7,483 nucleotides of DNA, from contig JAAZAI010000318.1 of assembly GCA_012514445.1 (NCBI GenBank), positions 1 through 7,483 on the forward strand, in the 5' to 3' direction. Shown here piece by piece: positions 1 to 6,288 of this stretch. The translations under genes were made by a program, and so were the position numbers. Positions within the stretch are counted from its first letter, which is position 1. Each line of letters opens with the position of its first letter. The notes beneath the pieces were generated by a model, which was not told the DNA's origin, did no database searches, and saw nothing but the letters and a program-made list of their open reading frames with translations. This stretch comes from Lentisphaerota bacterium (GTDB taxonomy: Bacteria; Verrucomicrobiota; Kiritimatiellia; RFP12; UBA3636).

Positions 1-622
1 GCCGCTTGATGTCGAACTGGCCGAACACGCGGTCGTTGATCTCGTCGAAGCGGGCGCCGCATTCGACGAGACGAGCCGCCGCCCGCAAGGTCTCCGGCGA
101 CGTGCAGGAGTAGGAGAAGCGACCGGTGTCCGTGACCACCCCGACCCAGAGCGCCTCGGCGGCGGCTCGCGTCACCGGGAACGCGCCCGACTCGAGGACG
201 GCGAGAACCAATTCGGCCGAGGAACTGGCCGCCGGCTCGATGAGGCGCAGCGGCGCGAAACCGGCGTTGCTCTTGTGGTGGTCGATGCAGAAACCGATGC
301 GCTTCTGCGCATGGCCGCGCATGCCCTCGGGAATGCGGGAGAAGTCGCCGCAGTCCACGACGACCATGCTGTCGCTCTCGCGCGGCGCGTAGTCGGAGGC
401 GGAGACGATCTCCGCCACGCCATCCAGGAAGGCGTACTCCGTGCCGACCGGCTCGACGCCGACGCAGACGGCGTCGAGGCCGCCGGCGCGCAAGCCCAGG
501 GTGAGCCCGAGAGCGGCCCCGACGGCGTCGCCATCGGGGCGGACGTGGGCCGTGACGATCAGCCGTCCCGGGTGCTGACGCAACGCCTCGGCCATCTCCG
601 CCGGCGATAGGTTTCGACTCAT
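1..622 (-). CDS. nrnA: DHH-family phosphoesterase, NrnA-like (oligoribonuclease/pAp phosphatase), 5' part
   Basis: Seen: a minus-strand frame starting with ATG at 622-620 stays open to the left edge, giving 207 residues. The DHH-family metal motifs appear in order: AHVRPDGDAVGAALGL (residues 25-40), VVVDCGD (87-93, Asp90), the signature IDHH (113-116), SSSAELV (133-139) and VVTDTGRFSYS (162-172, Asp165). Known: this set defines NrnA/RecJ-like DHH-DHHA1 proteins. NrnA is a cytoplasmic Mn-dependent enzyme that degrades 2-5 nt RNAs from the 5' end and dephosphorylates 3'-phosphoadenosine 5'-phosphate. Family members are about 310-340 residues, so the C-terminal third with the DHHA1 substrate-binding domain lies outside the window. 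Start choice: AAGGAG lies 6 nt upstream and an extended -10 promoter just before it. The REPtron unit lies upstream on the same strand. Alternative: another DHH subfamily such as a cyclic-dinucleotide phosphodiesterase, but no N-terminal PAS/GGDEF-like region is present. Confidence 0.88.
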   Translation of the reverse strand, partial: MSRNLSPAEMAEALRQHPGRLIVTAHVRPDGDAVGAALGLTLGLRAGGLDAVCVGVEPVGTEYAFLDGVAEIVSASDYAPRESDSMVVVDCGDFSRIPEGMRGHAQKRIGFCIDHHKSNAGFAPLRLIEPAASSSAELVLAVLESGAFPVTRAAAEALWVGVVTDTGRFSYSCTSPETLRAAARLVECGARFDEINDRVFGQFDIKR

Positions 623-648
623 CTCGTTCTCCTTTGAAGTTCGTGCGC

Positions 649-677
649 AGTATAGCATTTTTGGAAACTGGCGTTAA
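649..677 (-). promoter_or_regulatory. Promoter of the NrnA-like gene (extended -10)
   Basis: On the minus strand TTAACG (672-677) is followed by a 17-bp spacer and TATACT (649-654). TG one base before TATACT makes it an extended -10 element (TGCTATACT). The predicted transcription start is near 642, leaving a leader of about 20 nt that holds the AAGGAG Shine-Dalgarno (629-634). The assignment is from consensus matching only. Confidence 0.6.
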
Positions 678-684
678 GCCCAAA

Positions 685-797
685 CCCATGCCACAGTGGG
701 CCCAGTCGCAGTGGCCTGGGCCTTCGATAGTGAAATAGCCTCTGCACCACGCAAGCTTATTTCTCTATCGAGGCCCGGGGCTACCATGCCCCGGGGT
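685..797. repeat. REP/BIME-like repeat, copy A (3' side of RAYT)
   Basis: This copy aligns along its whole length, at high identity by eye, with 1770-1889 in the same orientation. Both start CCCATGCCACAGTG and run to CCATGCC-C-GGG. Inside, 724-737 (TCGATAGTGAAATA) pairs with 758-771 with one mismatch, making a hairpin with a loop of about 20 nt, and the GC-rich flanks (cagtggcctgggcc on the left, ggcccggggctacc on the right) partly extend the stem. The last 11 codons and the TAG stop of the transposase (765-767) lie within the right arm. The hairpin sits between the RAYT stop and the promoter of the NrnA-like gene, so it could damp read-through. Confidence 0.85.
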
Positions 798-1727
798 TGG
801 GATCAGCGCGGCCAAGGTGCCGCCCGGGGTTACCGTGCCGGCCCACACCTCCTGCGCATGGGACAGCACGTATCGGTTGCACCACACGGCCCGCTGCTTG
901 TTCACGCCGGTTCCCGGCGGAACGGGAGAAAGGAGCAGCCCCCGCCCGGCTTGGCAGGCCGTAGAAACGGCGGGCTCCAGGGGCTCCGGAATCCCGCCGG
1001 GCAGGACCCACACGAAACGGCGGTTCGCCTGGAGACAGCGTTGCAGCACTTCGCGCTCCTGCGCGCTCGTGAACGTGGAGAGAACGGGCGGTTTTTCACT
1101 CGGCGGGGCTTCGGCAGGAGCGCTTGCCAAGTTTCGGGTGCGTATCCGGATCGGCGTGAGATCGCGACTGGAGGCGCCCTGCGAAGCCACAAACGCATGC
1201 AGGCGCAGACTGAGCAGATCCAGGTTCCCGAAGGAAAATTCGGTCACCGGGCCGAATCGATCCATGTCCCAGAGCTTCGGGTTGTCGCGGATATAAGCCC
1301 GGATGCCCTCCAGCTCCTCGTGGCTTGAGATAAGATCGTCCCAAAAGCTCTCCTGCCAGAGGGAGTGCCCAATGTCCGGAGCCTGGCCCGCGGCGACAAG
1401 GTCGCGATAGACGGCAGTCGCGAGGCTTTTGAACGATCCGATCAGCTTCGACAGATGGTCGGGGCCATGGTCGGGCCTGGGGTGGATGTGGACGATGGCG
1501 TGGAAATGGTTGGGCATGACCACGAAGGCGTCGGTCCAGAGATCCTCATGGTGCTGGCGCATCGCCATCCACAAGGGAACCAGCCGCCGCCCCAGGGGCG
1601 TGAGATTGCAACGCGCCTCCGCAATCGCGCCCAGCACGGACTTGTTGTGCGCCACTTGAAACGTGACGAAAAACCAGCCGTCGCGATAGTTGATCCTGCG
1701 ATTTCGCAAGGGATGCTTGTTGGCCAT
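765..1727 (-). CDS. REP-associated tyrosine transposase (RAYT, Y1/HUH) with C-terminal DprA/SLOG-like domain
   Basis: The product is 320 residues. Domain 1 (about 10-165) is a Y1/IS200-like TnpA_REP fold. It shows the strand WFFVTFQV (18-25), the metal-binding HUH motif MPNHFHAIVHI (71-81, His74/His76), SLWQESFWDDLI (122-133) and the helix IRAYIRDNPKLW (142-153), whose Tyr145 is the likely DNA nucleophile. Known: RAYTs nick and rejoin single-stranded REP hairpins and are usually domesticated single-copy genes of about 150-250 residues. Domain 2 (about 218-310) is extra: EREVLQRCLQANRRFVWVLP, then GRGLLLSPVPPGT (261-273), CNRYVLSHAQEVWAG (283-297) and TPGGTLAAL (300-308). This order resembles DprA/SLOG Rossmann domains (LLLSp, RNRiiaaLa, SGGtl). 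A linker of about 50 residues joins them. The ATG at 1727 begins MANKHPLRNRRINYRDGW, a typical RAYT start; no Shine-Dalgarno is visible. The frame stays open upstream to 2642, antisense to the eboB-like gene, but that extension looks unrelated. REP-like repeats flank both ends. Confidence 0.85.
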   Translation of the reverse strand: MANKHPLRNRRINYRDGWFFVTFQVAHNKSVLGAIAEARCNLTPLGRRLVPLWMAMRQHHEDLWTDAFVVMPNHFHAIVHIHPRPDHGPDHLSKLIGSFKSLATAVYRDLVAAGQAPDIGHSLWQESFWDDLISSHEELEGIRAYIRDNPKLWDMDRFGPVTEFSFGNLDLLSLRLHAFVASQGASSRDLTPIRIRTRNLASAPAEAPPSEKPPVLSTFTSAQEREVLQRCLQANRRFVWVLPGGIPEPLEPAVSTACQAGRGLLLSPVPPGTGVNKQRAVWCNRYVLSHAQEVWAGTVTPGGTLAALIPTPGHGSPGPR

Positions 1728-1769
1728 GGCGGCACAAAGACTAGCACAGATCGAACCCACCCCGCAACA

Positions 1770-1889
1770 CCCATGCCACAGTGCCACAGTGGGCCAGGCG
1801 CAGTGGCCTGGGCCCCTCGATAATGAAATAGGCTCTGCGCCACCCCAGCCTATTTCGCTATCGAGGCCCGGAGCTGCCATGCCTCGGGT
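1770..1889. repeat. REP/BIME-like repeat, copy B (5' side of RAYT)
   Basis: This is the direct-repeat partner of 685-797. Its core is a long hairpin: 1815-1834 pairs with 1847-1866 over 20 bp with two mismatches (both G-T compatible in one strand) around a 12-nt loop, and GC-rich sequences outside it extend the imperfect dyad. It differs from copy A by an 8-bp duplication (gtgccaca) near its start. It occupies most of the gap between the transposase start and the promoter of the eboB-like gene, which diverge from each other. Confidence 0.85.
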
Positions 1890-1956
1890 GCCCAGACAAA
1901 GAAATTGCCGTTGCGCGGGCGAACGGGCTGGCCTCCGCCGGCGTTTGTATCTTTGA

Positions 1957-1985
1957 TTGCCGCAACCGCCGCATCGTCCTATAAT
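1957..1985 (+). promoter_or_regulatory. Sigma70-type promoter of the eboB-eboC-like operon
   Basis: TTGCCG (1957-1962), a 17-bp spacer and a perfect TATAAT (1980-1985). The predicted start is near 1992, giving a leader of about 27 nt that carries GGAGAG (2010-2015) just before the ATG at 2019. The promoter lies immediately outside repeat copy B. Confidence 0.7.
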
Positions 1986-2018
1986 TCCGCCTACAAGCCA
2001 CGAACATCCGGAGAGCCG

Positions 2019-2861
2019 ATGAGAACGCTGATCGAACCGCACATCCACATGTACTCCCGCACGACGGACGACTACCAGGCCATGTACGCCGCCGGTTTCC
2101 GCGCCTGCGTCGAACCGTCCTTCTGGCTCGGCAGCGCGCGCCGCCACGCCGGAACCTTCTTCGACTATTTCGAGAACATCCTCTCCTTCGAGGCCTCCCG
2201 CGCCGAGCGTTTCGGCATCGACCACTACACCGCCATCGCCTACAACCCCAAGGAGGCCGAGAACACCGCCCTCGTCGACGAGGTCCTCGACGGCATCGCC
2301 CCCTACCTCGACCACCCGCGCTGCGTCGCCATCGGCGAAATCGGCTTCGACAAGCTCGTCGAACCGGAGTACCACGCCTTCACCCGGCAGCTCCGCATGG
2401 CCAAGGAACGCGACATGCCGGTGCTCATCCACATCTCGCACAAGCGCAAGCCCGAATGCCTCGACTGGGTCCTCCGCGGCTTCGACGAAGTCCAGCCCGA
2501 CCAGCGCAAGATCTACCTGGACCACAACACCGAGGACACCATCGCCCGCGCCCTCGCCGGCACCGACTGCTGGTGCGGCCTCACCGTCTACCCCATCTCC
2601 AAGCTCGACCCCGCGCGCGCCAGCGCCATCATCCGACAGCACGGCGCCAACCGCATCATCGTCAGCGGCTCCGCCGACTGGGGCATCTCAGACCCCCTCA
2701 GCATGGTCAAGGTCCTCGAGCAATTGAGGGCCGACGGCCATCCCGAGGCGACGCTCCAGAAGGTCGCCTTCGACAACCCCAACGCCTTCTACTCACAGTC
2801 TCCGAAGTGGAAGCCTCGCCTCGACCTCGAACCCGTCCCCATCGAGCTGCGCCAGCCATGA
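2019..2861 (+). CDS. eboB: TatD-family metal-dependent hydrolase, EboB-like
   Basis: The product is 280 residues with no signal peptide, so cytoplasmic. Metal ligands of the TatD amidohydrolase fold are visible: His8-x-His10 (IEPHIHM), Glu107 (IGEIGFD, 105-111), His138 (VLIHIS), His169 (LDHN) and Asp220 (SGSAD, 216-220). The N-terminal stretch TTDDYQAMYAAGF and the PSFWLGSA segment (33-40) match my recollection of EboB rather than of the DNase-type TatD. Known: ebo clusters (eboA-F) in cyanobacteria and other bacteria are needed to move scytonemin precursors to the periplasm, and in Pseudomonas they affect nematode interactions; the reaction of EboB is not established. Start: ATG 2019 has GGAGAG upstream and follows the TATAAT promoter. 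The frame could extend back to 1905, but that would run through the promoter and make no recognisable domain. Its TGA overlaps the next ATG by ATGA, so the two genes are translationally coupled. The EboB name is from motif recognition, not a search. Confidence 0.85.
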   Translation: MRTLIEPHIHMYSRTTDDYQAMYAAGFRACVEPSFWLGSARRHAGTFFDYFENILSFEASRAERFGIDHYTAIAYNPKEAENTALVDEVLDGIAPYLDHPRCVAIGEIGFDKLVEPEYHAFTRQLRMAKERDMPVLIHISHKRKPECLDWVLRGFDEVQPDQRKIYLDHNTEDTIARALAGTDCWCGLTVYPISKLDPARASAIIRQHGANRIIVSGSADWGISDPLSMVKVLEQLRADGHPEATLQKVAFDNPNAFYSQSPKWKPRLDLEPVPIELRQP

Positions 2862-3796
2862 AAACTTCGCTCGCCCCCTGGCTCGTCTTCTTCCGCCTTC
2901 CGAACCTCCCCACCGCGCCCGGCGACGCCATCGCCGGGGCGGCCATCGCGCTCGCGGTCTCGCGGGCGGCCGGCGCCGACGCCCTCGCGCCGACGACGCT
3001 GCTCCGGATTTTCGCCGCCGGCGCCTCCGCGCTGCTGCTCTACATGTTCGGCCTCGCGGACAACGACATCGTCGGCGCCGAGGCGGACAAGACCCAGGCG
3101 CCCAGGCGCCCGATCCCAACGGGCGAGATCTCCCTTTCGCAAGCCCGCATCGCGCGCCTCGCCTGCTTCGCGCTGGCGGTCGGCACGGGCCTCGCCGGGC
3201 GCATGCCGCCGCTCTGGTGGATCGCCGCGACCGCGCTCGCCGCCATCATCATGGCTTACAACCGCTTCAAGGACCGGTGCAGCGCCTTTGGGCTCGTCGC
3301 GATGGGCCTCTGCCGCGGCGCGAGCCTCCTGACCGGCGCCGCCGCCCTGCACCACGTCGCCCCCGACGCGCTGCGCTCGCCCCCCGCCCTCCTGGCCGCG
3401 CTCGGATGGACGGCCTACATCGCGGCCGTCACACGGCTCGCTGCGGACGAGCACGCCGCGCAGGCCGCCCTCCCCTGGCGCCGATTCCTGCCCGGGCTCG
3501 CGGTCTTCGTCCCGATGCTGGCGCTCGCGTGGTACCCGCGGACGGCGTGGCCGCTCATCGCCCTCTGCTCGGTCTTCGCCTACGGCGTCTGGGCGCTGTC
3601 CGTTGCGCCCCTCGGGCGCGCACACGATCCGGACGTCCGCCGCAAGGCCGTCGGCAACGCGATCGGCGCGATCGTCTACCTTCAGGCGGCGTACATCCTC
3701 GCGTTTCCGCACGTGGCGCTCATCGCCGTCGTCATCGCCATCTTCCTCTCCACGTCCTTCATCCGGAAATTCCTCGAAGACGTGCCTGGCTCCTAG
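2858..3796 (+). CDS. eboC: UbiA-family prenyltransferase-like membrane protein, EboC-like
   Basis: The product is 312 residues with about eight or nine hydrophobic segments, so an inner-membrane protein. UbiA-superfamily landmarks: the opening FFRLPNLPTAPGDAIAG (11-27), the first Asp-rich region NDIVGAEAD (69-77), RPIPTG (84-89), YNRFK (134-138) and LCRGASLLTG (151-160). Known: UbiA enzymes transfer isoprenoid chains using two Asp-rich motifs (NDxxDxxxD, then DxxxD) to bind Mg-pyrophosphate. Here the middle Asp of the first motif is Gly73, and the second region reads LAADEHA (194-200) with no clear DxxxD, so either the chemistry differs or ligands are replaced. EboC is the UbiA-like member of ebo clusters; pairing with an EboB-like protein through a 4-nt overlap supports that name. 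Its substrate is unknown. The ATG at 2858 is the first plausible start; the upstream frame to 2456 is an out-of-frame shadow of eboB. A hairpin at 3784-3808 follows the stop. Alternative: a generic UbiA homologue unrelated to ebo. Confidence 0.83.
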   Translation: MKTSLAPWLVFFRLPNLPTAPGDAIAGAAIALAVSRAAGADALAPTTLLRIFAAGASALLLYMFGLADNDIVGAEADKTQAPRRPIPTGEISLSQARIARLACFALAVGTGLAGRMPPLWWIAATALAAIIMAYNRFKDRCSAFGLVAMGLCRGASLLTGAAALHHVAPDALRSPPALLAALGWTAYIAAVTRLAADEHAAQAALPWRRFLPGLAVFVPMLALAWYPRTAWPLIALCSVFAYGVWALSVAPLGRAHDPDVRRKAVGNAIGAIVYLQAAYILAFPHVALIAVVIAIFLSTSFIRKFLEDVPGS

Positions 3797-3815
3797 ACCT
3801 CGCCAGGCGTTCTTT
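3784..3815 (+). terminator. Possible intrinsic terminator after the eboC-like gene
   Basis: GCCTGGC (3784-3790) pairs perfectly with GCCAGGC (3802-3808) around an 11-nt loop that contains the TAG stop codon, and the short pyrimidine run GTTCTTTCC follows. The stem is only 7 bp and the U-tract is interrupted, so this is a weak candidate. Confidence 0.4.
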
Positions 3816-3820
3816 CCACC

Positions 3821-4161
3821 GTAATCGGTCGCCGGGGCATGACATCAAAACGCCCAAAATCGGATGTGAAACAGTCCCGTCGCCTTGACCGATAGTGCGT
3901 AGAGCGCAGGGAGTAGCGAGGAGTTTCCGCTGGGGCTCTGCCCCAGGCCCCGGTAGGAACAACGGGGTCTGGGGTGCCCCCGGCCACAACTACACACCAC
4001 GCTCTACAAACTCCTCACTGGGTAGGAGAGGGGTCTGGGGTGCCCCCAGCCACAACTCCTCACCATGCTCCACTCACTCCTCACTGGTAATCGGGCGGTC
4101 GCCGAGCGTGTTCTCTATGTTCGCGGGGCATTCGGCTTAACCCCGGCGACAGACCGATTAC
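3821..4161. repeat. Region bounded by GTAATCGG inverted repeats
   Basis: GTAATCGGTCGCCGGGG (3821-3837) recurs inverted as CCCCGGCGACAGACCGATTAC (4141-4161) with a 3-nt insertion. A second direct copy, GTAATCGGGCGGTCGCCG, lies at 4087-4104 and can pair with the 4141-4161 copy to form a stem-loop of about 75 nt. The enclosed 300 bp hold the tandem duplication at 3952-4086 and a short hairpin TGGGGC-TCT-GCCCCA (3931-3945). No coding region is recognisable. It may be a degenerate REP cluster or a small non-autonomous element. Confidence 0.6.
3952..4086. repeat. Imperfect tandem duplication of about 67 bp, two copies
   Basis: Copy 1 (3952-4020) and copy 2 (4021-4086) both begin GGTAGGA, share GGGGTCTGGGGTGCCCCC and GCCACAACT, and end CTCCTCACTG; they differ by scattered substitutions and small indels. 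Each contains a short GGGG-TG-CCCC hairpin; in copy 2 it extends to CTGGGG/CCCCAG. This is typical of GC-rich dispersed intergenic repeats; no protein or RNA gene is recognised. Confidence 0.75.
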
Positions 4162-4181
4162 GCCGCATTGGGTCTTCCTGC

Positions 4182-4210
4182 TTGCTTCGGCTCCTGGAAT
4201 CCGCTAGGCT
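4182..4210 (+). promoter_or_regulatory. Weak candidate promoter of the GHL6-like gene
   Basis: TTGCTT (4182-4187), a 17-bp spacer and TAGGCT (4205-4210) lie 36 bp before the start codon. Each box matches the consensus at only three positions, so the call rests mainly on the spacing and position. Confidence 0.3.
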
Positions 4211-4246
4211 TACGCACATTTCAAGCGACTTCTGAGGAAAACGATC

Positions 4247-6253
4247 ATGCCGACTCATGCGTCCCTGCGCTTCCGTCAAGTTCATCTGGATTTCCACACC
4301 TCGCCCGCCATTCCCGGTGTCGGCGCCCGCTTCGACAAAGCGCAGTTCCAAGCTGAGCTCAAGCGCGGGCACGTGGATTCCATCACGATCTTCTCGAAGT
4401 GCCATCATGGCTGGTCCTACCATCCCACGACCGTGGGGCGGATGCACCCGAGCCTGTCCTTCGACCTGCTCGACGCCCAGGTGGCGGCCTGCCGCGAACT
4501 GGACGTCAACCACCCGATCTACCTCTCCGCGGGCGTCGACAACGTTGCGTCGGCCGAGCATCCGGAATGGCGCCGTATCGCGCCCGACGGCAGGTACGCG
4601 GGCTGGGTGAAATCGCCGGCCGAGGCGGGCTTCCACCAGATGTGTTTCAACACGCCCTATCTCGACTACCTCTGCGCCCAGATCCGCGAAGTCGTGGAAC
4701 GGTACCCACGCTGCCACGGCATCTTCCTCGACATCATCAGCGAAGGCGAGTGCTGCTGCAAGTGGTGCATGGACTGGATGGAGGCGAACGGCCTCGACGC
4801 CACGAAGCCGGAGGACCGGAAGAAGGCGGCCGCGCACACGATCCGGCGCTACTACGAGCAGACGACCGCCGCCGCGACGTCCGTCAATCCCGACATGCCG
4901 ATTTTCCACAACTCCGGCCACATCCCGGCCGGCCGCCGGGATCTGCTGAAGCACTTCTCGCATCTGGAGCTCGAGTCGCTCCCGACCGGCGGATGGGGAT
5001 ACGACCATTATCCGATGTCCGCGAAATACGTGGCCACGCTGGGGATGGACTTCCTGGGCATGACGGGCAAGTTCCACACCTCGTGGGGCGAGTTCGGCGG
5101 CTTCAAGCATCCGAACGCCTTGAAGTACGAATGCGCCGCGATGCTGGCGTTCGGCTCGAAATGCTCGGTCGGCGACCAGCTCCACCCCGACGGCGAGATG
5201 GATGCGACGACCTACGGGATCATCGGCGAGGCCTATGCCGATGTCGAACGCAAGGAGCCCTGGTGCCGCGGCACCCGAAACGTGGCCGATGTGGCGCTGC
5301 TGCTCGCGGCGTCGATGCCCGGCGGCAGCGGGCGTCCGACGGACGGCGACGTCGGCGCCAACCGGGTGCTGCTGGAAGGGCATTTCCTCTACGACATCGT
5401 CGACGGCGACGCGGACTTCTCGTCCTACCGCATGGTCGTCGTGCCGGACGACGCCTGCATCGGCCCGGCGCTCCAGGCGAAGCTCGACGCGTATCTCGCG
5501 GCGGGCGGGCGGCTGTTCCTCTGCGGAAGGGCGGGATTGACCGAGGACCGCGCCGCGTTTCTCTTCGACGTCGGCGCCGAGACGGACGGCGTCTCCGAAT
5601 TCGAGCCCGACTACGTGTTGCCGCGGGAGGACGTCCGCGCCGATTTCGTGTCCACGCCGAACGTGGCCTATTTCGGCTCGCAGCGGGTTCGCGTGACGAC
5701 GGGCGAGTCGCTTGGCGACGTGTACGATCCCTATTTCAACCGCACCTACCGCCACTTCTGCTCGCACCGTCACACGCCGAACCGTCCGGAGTCGTCCGGC
5801 TACGCCTGCGGCGTCCGCAAGGGGAACGCCGTCTATCTCGCGCACAACGTGTTCACGCTCTACCATGCGTATGGTACCGTCTCGATCCGCGACTACGTCG
5901 TCAAGGCGATGCGGCTGCTGCTCGGCGAGGCGCGCGTGGAGGCGACGGGGCTTCCGAGCACCGGCCGCGTGACGCTGATGGAGCAGCCGGAGGCTACGCG
6001 CAGCGTCCTCCATCTGCTCTACGCCAACACGGTGCTGCGCGGCGGGAGCATCCGCGGCTGCGCGCCGATCGAAGTCATCGAGGAGCTGACGCCCCTGGCG
6101 GACATCCGCGTGACCGTTCGCCCGCCGAAGCCGGTGGCGTCCGTGCGGCTCGTCCCGGACGGCACGTCGCTGGCGTTCGAGCGCCAGGCGAACGGCGCGA
6201 TCGCGTTCACCGTCCCCTCCCTGCTCTGCCACCAGATGATCGAGCTGGCCTGA
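4247..6253 (+). CDS. Putative glycoside hydrolase, GHL6-type TIM barrel with GH42-like trimerisation domain
   Basis: The product is 668 residues with no signal peptide or membrane segment, so cytoplasmic. N-terminal barrel (about 8-340): HLDFHTSPAIPGVGARFD (13-30), ITIFSKCHHGWSYHP (46-60), IYLSAGVDN (91-99), GIFLDIISEGECCCKWC (158-174), HLELESLPTGGWGYDHYP (239-256) and TGKFHTSWGEFGGFK (273-287). These match my recollection of the Pfam family 'hypothetical glycosyl hydrolase 6'. Middle domain (about 345-560): a flavodoxin-like GH42M fold with VALLLAAS and MVVVPDDACIGPALQ leading to LAAGGRLFLCG. The C-terminal 100 residues look like a beta-sandwich. Asp162, Glu243 and Glu282 are candidate catalytic or substrate-contact acids (inference). 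The substrate is unknown; relatives are often labelled alpha-L-fucosidase or beta-galactosidase-like without experiments. Start: ATG 4247 with GAGG 9 nt upstream. It stands alone, with no transporter or regulator beside it, and is followed by a strong hairpin. The minus-strand frame opposite it is a codon-bias shadow. Confidence 0.8.
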   Translation: MPTHASLRFRQVHLDFHTSPAIPGVGARFDKAQFQAELKRGHVDSITIFSKCHHGWSYHPTTVGRMHPSLSFDLLDAQVAACRELDVNHPIYLSAGVDNVASAEHPEWRRIAPDGRYAGWVKSPAEAGFHQMCFNTPYLDYLCAQIREVVERYPRCHGIFLDIISEGECCCKWCMDWMEANGLDATKPEDRKKAAAHTIRRYYEQTTAAATSVNPDMPIFHNSGHIPAGRRDLLKHFSHLELESLPTGGWGYDHYPMSAKYVATLGMDFLGMTGKFHTSWGEFGGFKHPNALKYECAAMLAFGSKCSVGDQLHPDGEMDATTYGIIGEAYADVERKEPWCRGTRNVADVALLLAASMPGGSGRPTDGDVGANRVLLEGHFLYDIVDGDADFSSYRMVVVPDDACIGPALQAKLDAYLAAGGRLFLCGRAGLTEDRAAFLFDVGAETDGVSEFEPDYVLPREDVRADFVSTPNVAYFGSQRVRVTTGESLGDVYDPYFNRTYRHFCSHRHTPNRPESSGYACGVRKGNAVYLAHNVFTLYHAYGTVSIRDYVVKAMRLLLGEARVEATGLPSTGRVTLMEQPEATRSVLHLLYANTVLRGGSIRGCAPIEVIEELTPLADIRVTVRPPKPVASVRLVPDGTSLAFERQANGAIAFTVPSLLCHQMIELA

Positions 6254-6261
6254 GGTCGGCG

Positions 6262-6288
6262 GCGCGAGTCGAGTTCGTCGACTCGCGC
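6262..6288 (+). terminator. Perfect 11-bp hairpin downstream of the GHL6-like gene
   Basis: GCGCGAGTCGA (6262-6272) pairs perfectly with TCGACTCGCGC (6278-6288) around the 5-nt loop GTTCG, starting 8 bp after the TGA stop. No real U-tract follows (GGGTAGAGGTTT), so it may be an RNA-stabilising 3' hairpin or a factor-assisted terminator rather than a classical intrinsic one. Confidence 0.55.

Noticed and set aside
1953..1958. TTGATT as the -35 box of the eboB-like promoter
   Set aside because: It would leave a 21-bp spacer to TATAAT; TTGCCG at 1957 gives 17 bp.
1728..2642. Upstream extension of the transposase frame to a 625-residue protein antisense to the eboB-like gene
   Set aside because: The extension is low-complexity Gly/Val/Glu/Asp-rich, the typical complement of a GC-biased gene, and passes through repeat copy B. 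The recognised RAYT start is MANKHPLRNR at 1727.
2456..2857. N-terminal extension of the eboC-like frame into eboB
   Set aside because: It is Pro/Arg-rich out-of-frame translation of eboB; the ATGA overlap at 2858 gives the natural UbiA-like start.
2789..3712. Minus-strand frame opposite the eboC-like gene
   Set aside because: Highly charged, repetitive Arg/Glu/Gly composition with no domain; a shadow of the membrane-protein gene.
3952..4086. Possible CRISPR array
   Set aside because: There are only two imperfect adjacent copies with no spacer between them and no cas genes.
3759..4140. Short frames in the gap after the eboC-like gene
   Set aside because: They translate the tandem and hairpin repeats and show no conserved protein features.
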